Source of the DNA: Tannerellaceae bacterium | Lineage (GTDB): Bacteria; Bacteroidota; Bacteroidia; Bacteroidales; Tannerellaceae | DNA: 35,968 bases | NCBI GenBank assembly: GCA_031269535.1 | Contig: JAISZA010000155.1 | Location: 1 to 35,968, forward strand | Direction of reading: 5' to 3' | Shown: one piece after another, positions 33,131 to 35,968 of the stretch | Numbering within the stretch: position 1 is the stretch's first letter | How the letters are laid out: each line of letters begins with the position of its first letter | Made by a program: the position numbers and the translations under genes | The notes under the pieces: generated by a model | Database searches by the model: none | Told to the model about the DNA's origin: nothing | Seen by the model: the letters and a program-made list of their open reading frames with translations, nothing else

Positions 33131-34426
33131 TTACGCAAAGATATAATTCAGGATAAAGAGAACGGCCAGGATGTACATGGTGAGGGAGATTTCTTTCTGT
33201 TTGCCGCTGAAGAGTTTGATCAGTACGTAACAGAGCAACCCCAGGATCATGCCGTCGGCGATGGAGTAGGTGAGTACCATCATAAGGATGGTGACAAAGG
33301 CCGGCAGTGCTTCCGACATATCTTCCATATTGATCCGGTGGATAGCCTCCATCATAAAAACGCCGACCAGTACCAGGGCCCCGCTGGTAGCCGCTCCGGG
33401 TATGAGCAGGAAGAGGGGAGCGAAAAACAAAGCGAGGAGGAAAAGGCTGCCTGTTACGAATGAGGTAAGGCCCGAACGCCCCCCTTCGGCTATGCCCGAA
33501 GCGCTTTCCACGTAGGTAGTCACCGTCGATGTCCCCAGCATGGCACCTATCGTCGTACCGATAGCGTCCGACATCATGGCTTGTTTGACCCGCGGGATAT
33601 TTCCCTTTTCATCCATAATGCCCGTCCTCGAAGCCAGCCCTACGAGTGTCCCCACGGTATCGAAGATATTCATAAACAAGAGGGTAAAGATAATAATCCC
33701 TATCTCCAGGGTGAAAAAGCCTGAGAAATCGAAATGGAGCAGGGTAGGGGCAGGCGAGGGAGGCATCGCTACCGGCAGGAAGCCCTCAGGTATCTGCGTC
33801 ACGCCTATCGGTATCCCTATAGCCGTGCATATCAGGATGCTGTAAAACAAAGCGCCTTTCACTTTCTTTACAATCAGGATACCGCTCAGCAGTATCCCCG
33901 CCATAGCCAGGAGAGAACTCGGGGTGAAGGCCCCGAACCGGACGAATGTGGCAGGGCTGGCTTCGATGATACCGGCGTTTTTCAGCCCGATAAACGCAAT
34001 AAACATACCGATGCCGGCTGATATGGCATAGCGGAGGTTCATCGGAATACTGTTTAATATAATTTCGCGGATATTCAGAAACGTGATCAGTATGAAGATA
34101 ATACCTTCGGCAAACATAGCTGTCAGCGCTGTTTCCCACGAATACCCCATGCCTTCTACCAGTGTGAAAGCGAAGAAGGCGTTCAGGGCCATGCTCGGAG
34201 CCTGGGCAAAGGGTAGTCTGGCCATAAATGCGAGCAGGAAGGTAGCCAGGGCCGAAGCCAGGGCGGTTGCAGTGAATACCGCCCCCTTATCCATGCCGGT
34301 GCTTCCCAGGATAGGCGGGTTGACGGCGAGAATATAGCTCATTGTCAGGAAAGTGGTGAGGCCGGCGATAAGCTCCGTCCGGATTCTCATGGTTCGTGGG
34401 TCGAACCCGAATAGTTTCTGTATCAT
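33131..34426 (-). CDS. NCS2-family purine permease (AzgA-like)
   Basis: This 431-aa inner-membrane protein starts at the ATG at 34426 (MIQKLFGFDP), the usual start of the AzgA/GhxP branch of NCS2 transporters. Extending upstream would overlap the preceding gene by about 60 bp with an untypical sequence. Signature segments include GLTTFLTMSYILAVNPPIL, FAQAPSMALNAFFAFT, MNLRYAISAGIGMFIAFIGLKNAG, FMNIFDTVGTLVGLASR and GTSTVTTYVESASGIAEGGRSGLT. About 12-14 membrane helices are predicted. The family takes up adenine, guanine or hypoxanthine with protons. It lies 1 bp after the DUF5020 gene stop and 6 bp before the porin gene, so all three are almost certainly co-transcribed. Confidence 0.92.
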   Translation of the reverse strand: MIQKLFGFDPRTMRIRTELIAGLTTFLTMSYILAVNPPILGSTGMDKGAVFTATALASALATFLLAFMARLPFAQAPSMALNAFFAFTLVEGMGYSWETALTAMFAEGIIFILITFLNIREIILNSIPMNLRYAISAGIGMFIAFIGLKNAGIIEASPATFVRFGAFTPSSLLAMAGILLSGILIVKKVKGALFYSILICTAIGIPIGVTQIPEGFLPVAMPPSPAPTLLHFDFSGFFTLEIGIIIFTLLFMNIFDTVGTLVGLASRTGIMDEKGNIPRVKQAMMSDAIGTTIGAMLGTSTVTTYVESASGIAEGGRSGLTSFVTGSLFLLALFFAPLFLLIPGAATSGALVLVGVFMMEAIHRINMEDMSEALPAFVTILMMVLTYSIADGMILGLLCYVLIKLFSGKQKEISLTMYILAVLFILNYIFA

Positions 34427-34427
34427 A

Positions 34428-35132
34428 TCAGTCGAATGTCCATTTGATGGCCAGCGTAGGGATGGCGTAGAAGCCCCCGTGCATGGCAAAGTTGTGTGTC
34501 AGTTCCGTTTCGCTGCCTATGCTCAGGTTAAAGGCCTTGTCTATCCCTTTTAGTTTGTTCAGGTTGAGCCAGAGCTGAGGTTCGGCCATGAAAATAAATG
34601 TTCCCACCGGCGTCTTTTCACGCCACCAGTCGGCAAAGCCCGAAAAAGTGCAGACATCCTTATTCCCGAAGTGCAGATACCAGGTTCCTGTGAGCTGGAA
34701 ATTATGCGGCTCGGTATGTTTCCGGATGTGTTTATACAGAAGGCTCACCGAAAACCCCTTGCGGAAGTCTGCATCATCGTACGTATAGGTAGCCCCACCC
34801 AGATAGGCATGTTGAAAGGGGAAAGAAGACGTCAGCCCGCCATTATACTCCAGATGGAGGGAAAAAGGGGTTTTCCCGAAGCGGAGCTCACGCGCTATTT
34901 CCCAGTAAGCTCCGCTGATTCCCTCGCCCGTATAATCCATATCAATAAAGAAAAAGCTACTACCCCAGCCATCAGGTTTAAACATCTCGACGGTAGTGGT
35001 GAGCTTTGGACGGGCGCCATAGTCATTGCTATACAGAGCGCTACCGAAATCGTAATGCAGCTGCACATTCTGCGCTTTACCACAGAAAACGACCGGAATC
35101 AGAACAATCAAGGCGAGAAAATGTTTCATCAA
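34428..35132 (-). CDS. DUF5020 outer-membrane protein (Tsx-like barrel)
   Basis: This 234-aa protein has a signal peptide (MKHFLALIVLIPVVFCGKAQ). A small beta-barrel with aromatic-rich strands follows (NVQLHYDFG near the start, PTLAIKWTFD at the end). It matches my recollection of DUF5020, a Bacteroidota family related to Tsx-type nucleoside-specific channels. Its stop lies 1 bp from the ATG of the purine permease, which fits a nucleoside or nucleobase channel feeding that transporter. The role is inferred from fold class and context. It is the first gene of the operon, with a candidate promoter 27 bp upstream. The second Met is an equally good start. Confidence 0.78.
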   Translation of the reverse strand: MMKHFLALIVLIPVVFCGKAQNVQLHYDFGSALYSNDYGARPKLTTTVEMFKPDGWGSSFFFIDMDYTGEGISGAYWEIARELRFGKTPFSLHLEYNGGLTSSFPFQHAYLGGATYTYDDADFRKGFSVSLLYKHIRKHTEPHNFQLTGTWYLHFGNKDVCTFSGFADWWREKTPVGTFIFMAEPQLWLNLNKLKGIDKAFNLSIGSETELTHNFAMHGGFYAIPTLAIKWTFD

Positions 35133-35158
35133 TCTTAAATGGTTACAATTAGGAGACG

Positions 35159-35166
35159 CAAAAATA
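35159..35166 (-). promoter_or_regulatory. Candidate -7 box for the DUF5020-permease-porin operon
   Basis: On the minus strand TATTTTTG (forward CAAAAATA) matches TAnnTTTG exactly and lies 27 bp upstream of the DUF5020 start. A convincing -33 box is not seen at 19-21 bp. Confidence 0.45.
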
Positions 35167-35216
35167 GTAAAAAAATGCTCAGGAAAGAGATTAAGCTGTC
35201 ATTTTGGGGTGCATTT

Positions 35217-35415
35217 GACTACGTCGATTTTCAATTCAAATTGTCGAATCGTCATTACGGGCCGTCCTGCGACCCCGGAGAGTGAAGCAATCCGGAGCGG
35301 GCAGGGTCGTCATTGCGAGCGGAGCGAAGCAATCCAGAGGGGGCACCCTGGATTGCTTCGTACCTCGCAGGGACGATAGAAATCCATTGAATCTGCGACA
35401 ATTTGAATTGCACCC
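35217..35415 (+). mobile_element. Short interspersed element with inverted repeats (MITE-like), copy 2
   Basis: This 199-bp non-coding element has perfect 15-bp inverted repeats near its ends (CAATTCAAATTGTCG at 35232-35246, CGACAATTTGAATTG at 35396-35410). Outer borders shared with copy 1 are GACTACGTCG on the left and GCACCC on the right. The core contains two GTCATTnCG...GAAGCAATCC modules and an opposing CTGGATTGCTTCGTACCTCGC, so it can fold into a long hairpin. Similar TCATTGCGAGCGAAGCAATCC modules recur in many bacterial genomes, from memory. It lies between two divergent genes. From its right border to 35531 no gene or clear signal is visible. Confidence 0.75.
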
Positions 35416-35531
35416 GTCATTTTTCGGACTCGGGAAGGTGATGTTGGTATTGTTAAAATAACGGATCATCTGCAAAACCCTGTGTTTAAAAAAACCTTTC
35501 TGATGCACAAAAATTTTCCGTTCAGCAAAGA

Positions 35532-35565
35532 TTTAGGTAAAATCGTTTGGTTTTGATTATCTTTG
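35532..35565 (+). promoter_or_regulatory. Promoter and ribosome-binding site region of the Rpn-family gene
   Basis: TATCTTTG (35558-35565) exactly matches the Bacteroidota -7 box. TTTAG (35532-35536), 21 bp upstream, is an approximate -33 box. Downstream, GGAGGAG (35581-35587) lies 7 bp before the ATG at 35595. That is an unusually strong Shine-Dalgarno for this phylum and fixes the start. Confidence 0.55.
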
Positions 35566-35594
35566 TGGAACATAAAAACAGGAGGAGAAAAGTC

Positions 35595-35968
35595 ATGAAA
35601 GAGCGGAAAAAAGGAGAACGGGCACTGATATCGTTCGATTATGCATTAAAGCGTCTGCTGCGCAACAAGGCCAACTACGAAGTACTGGAAGGTTTTCTGA
35701 GCGAGCTGCTCATGCGCGACCTTTCGGTAAAGGCCATCGGCGAAAGCGAGAGTAACAGGGAGCACGCAAAGGACAAATACAACAAGGTTGATATCCTGGT
35801 AGAAGCCGCATCGGGCGAAATCCTGCTGATCGAGCTGCAGTTTACGCCGGAAATAGATTTTCTGCACCGCATGCTGTACGGCACAAGCAAGACAATCACC
35901 GAACGCATGGTTCAGGGAGCGAAATACCTGGAAGTGAAGAAAATCTATTCCATCAACATCGTGTATTT
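35595..35968 (+). CDS. Rpn-family/PD-(D/E)XK nuclease (transposase-like), 5' part only
   Basis: The first 124 residues of a protein that runs off the right edge are visible. The start MKERKKGERALISFDYALKRLLR, the segment YEVLEGFLSELL and the nuclease core KVDILVEAASGEILLIELQF (D66, E80-x-Q82) match the PD-(D/E)XK transposase-like family related to RpnA (PF12784). Relatives of this kind carry a Mg2+-dependent DNase core and RpnA promotes RecA-independent recombination. Many Bacteroidota genomes hold numerous copies, and their biological role is unsettled. The gene has its own strong promoter and ribosome-binding site and lies 180 bp after the MITE-like element. Completeness cannot be judged. 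Confidence 0.85.
   Translation, partial: MKERKKGERALISFDYALKRLLRNKANYEVLEGFLSELLMRDLSVKAIGESESNREHAKDKYNKVDILVEAASGEILLIELQFTPEIDFLHRMLYGTSKTITERMVQGAKYLEVKKIYSINIVY

Noticed and set aside
34427..34489. Upstream start for the purine permease adding 21 residues
   Set aside because: It overlaps the end of the DUF5020 gene, and the added residues are untypical. Homologues begin near MIQKLFGFDP.

Overview
The window is a chromosomal segment from a Bacteroidota bacterium, most likely order Bacteroidales. The reasons are a SusC/SusD pair, a long (1117 aa) SecA with a SEC-C zinc tail, Bacteroidota-type promoter boxes (TAnnTTTG), weak Shine-Dalgarno sites, a DUF5020 protein and an Lnb-like (DUF4105) lipoprotein acyltransferase. 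Genus cannot be fixed from the sequence alone.

Region 1 (1-23.6 kb) is a polysaccharide utilisation locus (PUL) for acetylated 4-O-methyl-glucuronoxylan, read entirely on the minus strand from about 23.6 kb down to 0.4 kb. In transcription order it holds SusC, SusD, an intergenic stem-loop, a CE20-like acetylesterase, GH43+CBM6, a two-domain GH43, a GH115-CE15 fusion, a GPH-type symporter, a GH10 xylanase lipoprotein, a signal-less GH43, a GH8 Rex-type exo-oligoxylanase, GH67 alpha-glucuronidase, UxuA and UxuB. A surface xylanase and SusCD would bind, cut and import xylan. Periplasmic esterases and alpha-glucuronidases would strip acetyl, lignin-ester and (methyl)glucuronate groups. GH43 and GH8 enzymes would reduce the backbone to xylose, the symporter would carry short products inward, and UxuA/UxuB would channel the released uronate toward 2-keto-3-deoxygluconate. 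No PUL regulator, uronate isomerase or xylose isomerase/kinase is present. A truncated relaxase tail lies at the extreme left edge.

Region 2 (23.6-25.6 kb) is a gene-poor, AT-rich junction. It contains a decayed winged-helix gene, a small TIGR04076-family gene, a 100-nt near-perfect hairpin built from 22-bp repeats, several islands of 7-bp tandem repeats, and a short element with inverted repeats that recurs at 35.2 kb.

Region 3 (25.6-31.9 kb, plus strand) is a housekeeping envelope cluster: an Lnb-like lipoprotein N-acyltransferase, a protein of the alkaline phosphatase superfamily that appears to have lost nearly all its metal ligands, and secA.

Region 4 (31.9-35.1 kb, minus strand) is a compact three-gene operon: a DUF5020 outer-membrane protein, an NCS2 purine permease and an alginate-export-like porin. 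It converges on secA. The right edge holds the second copy of the short repeat element and the start of an Rpn/PD-(D/E)XK family nuclease gene that runs off the window.
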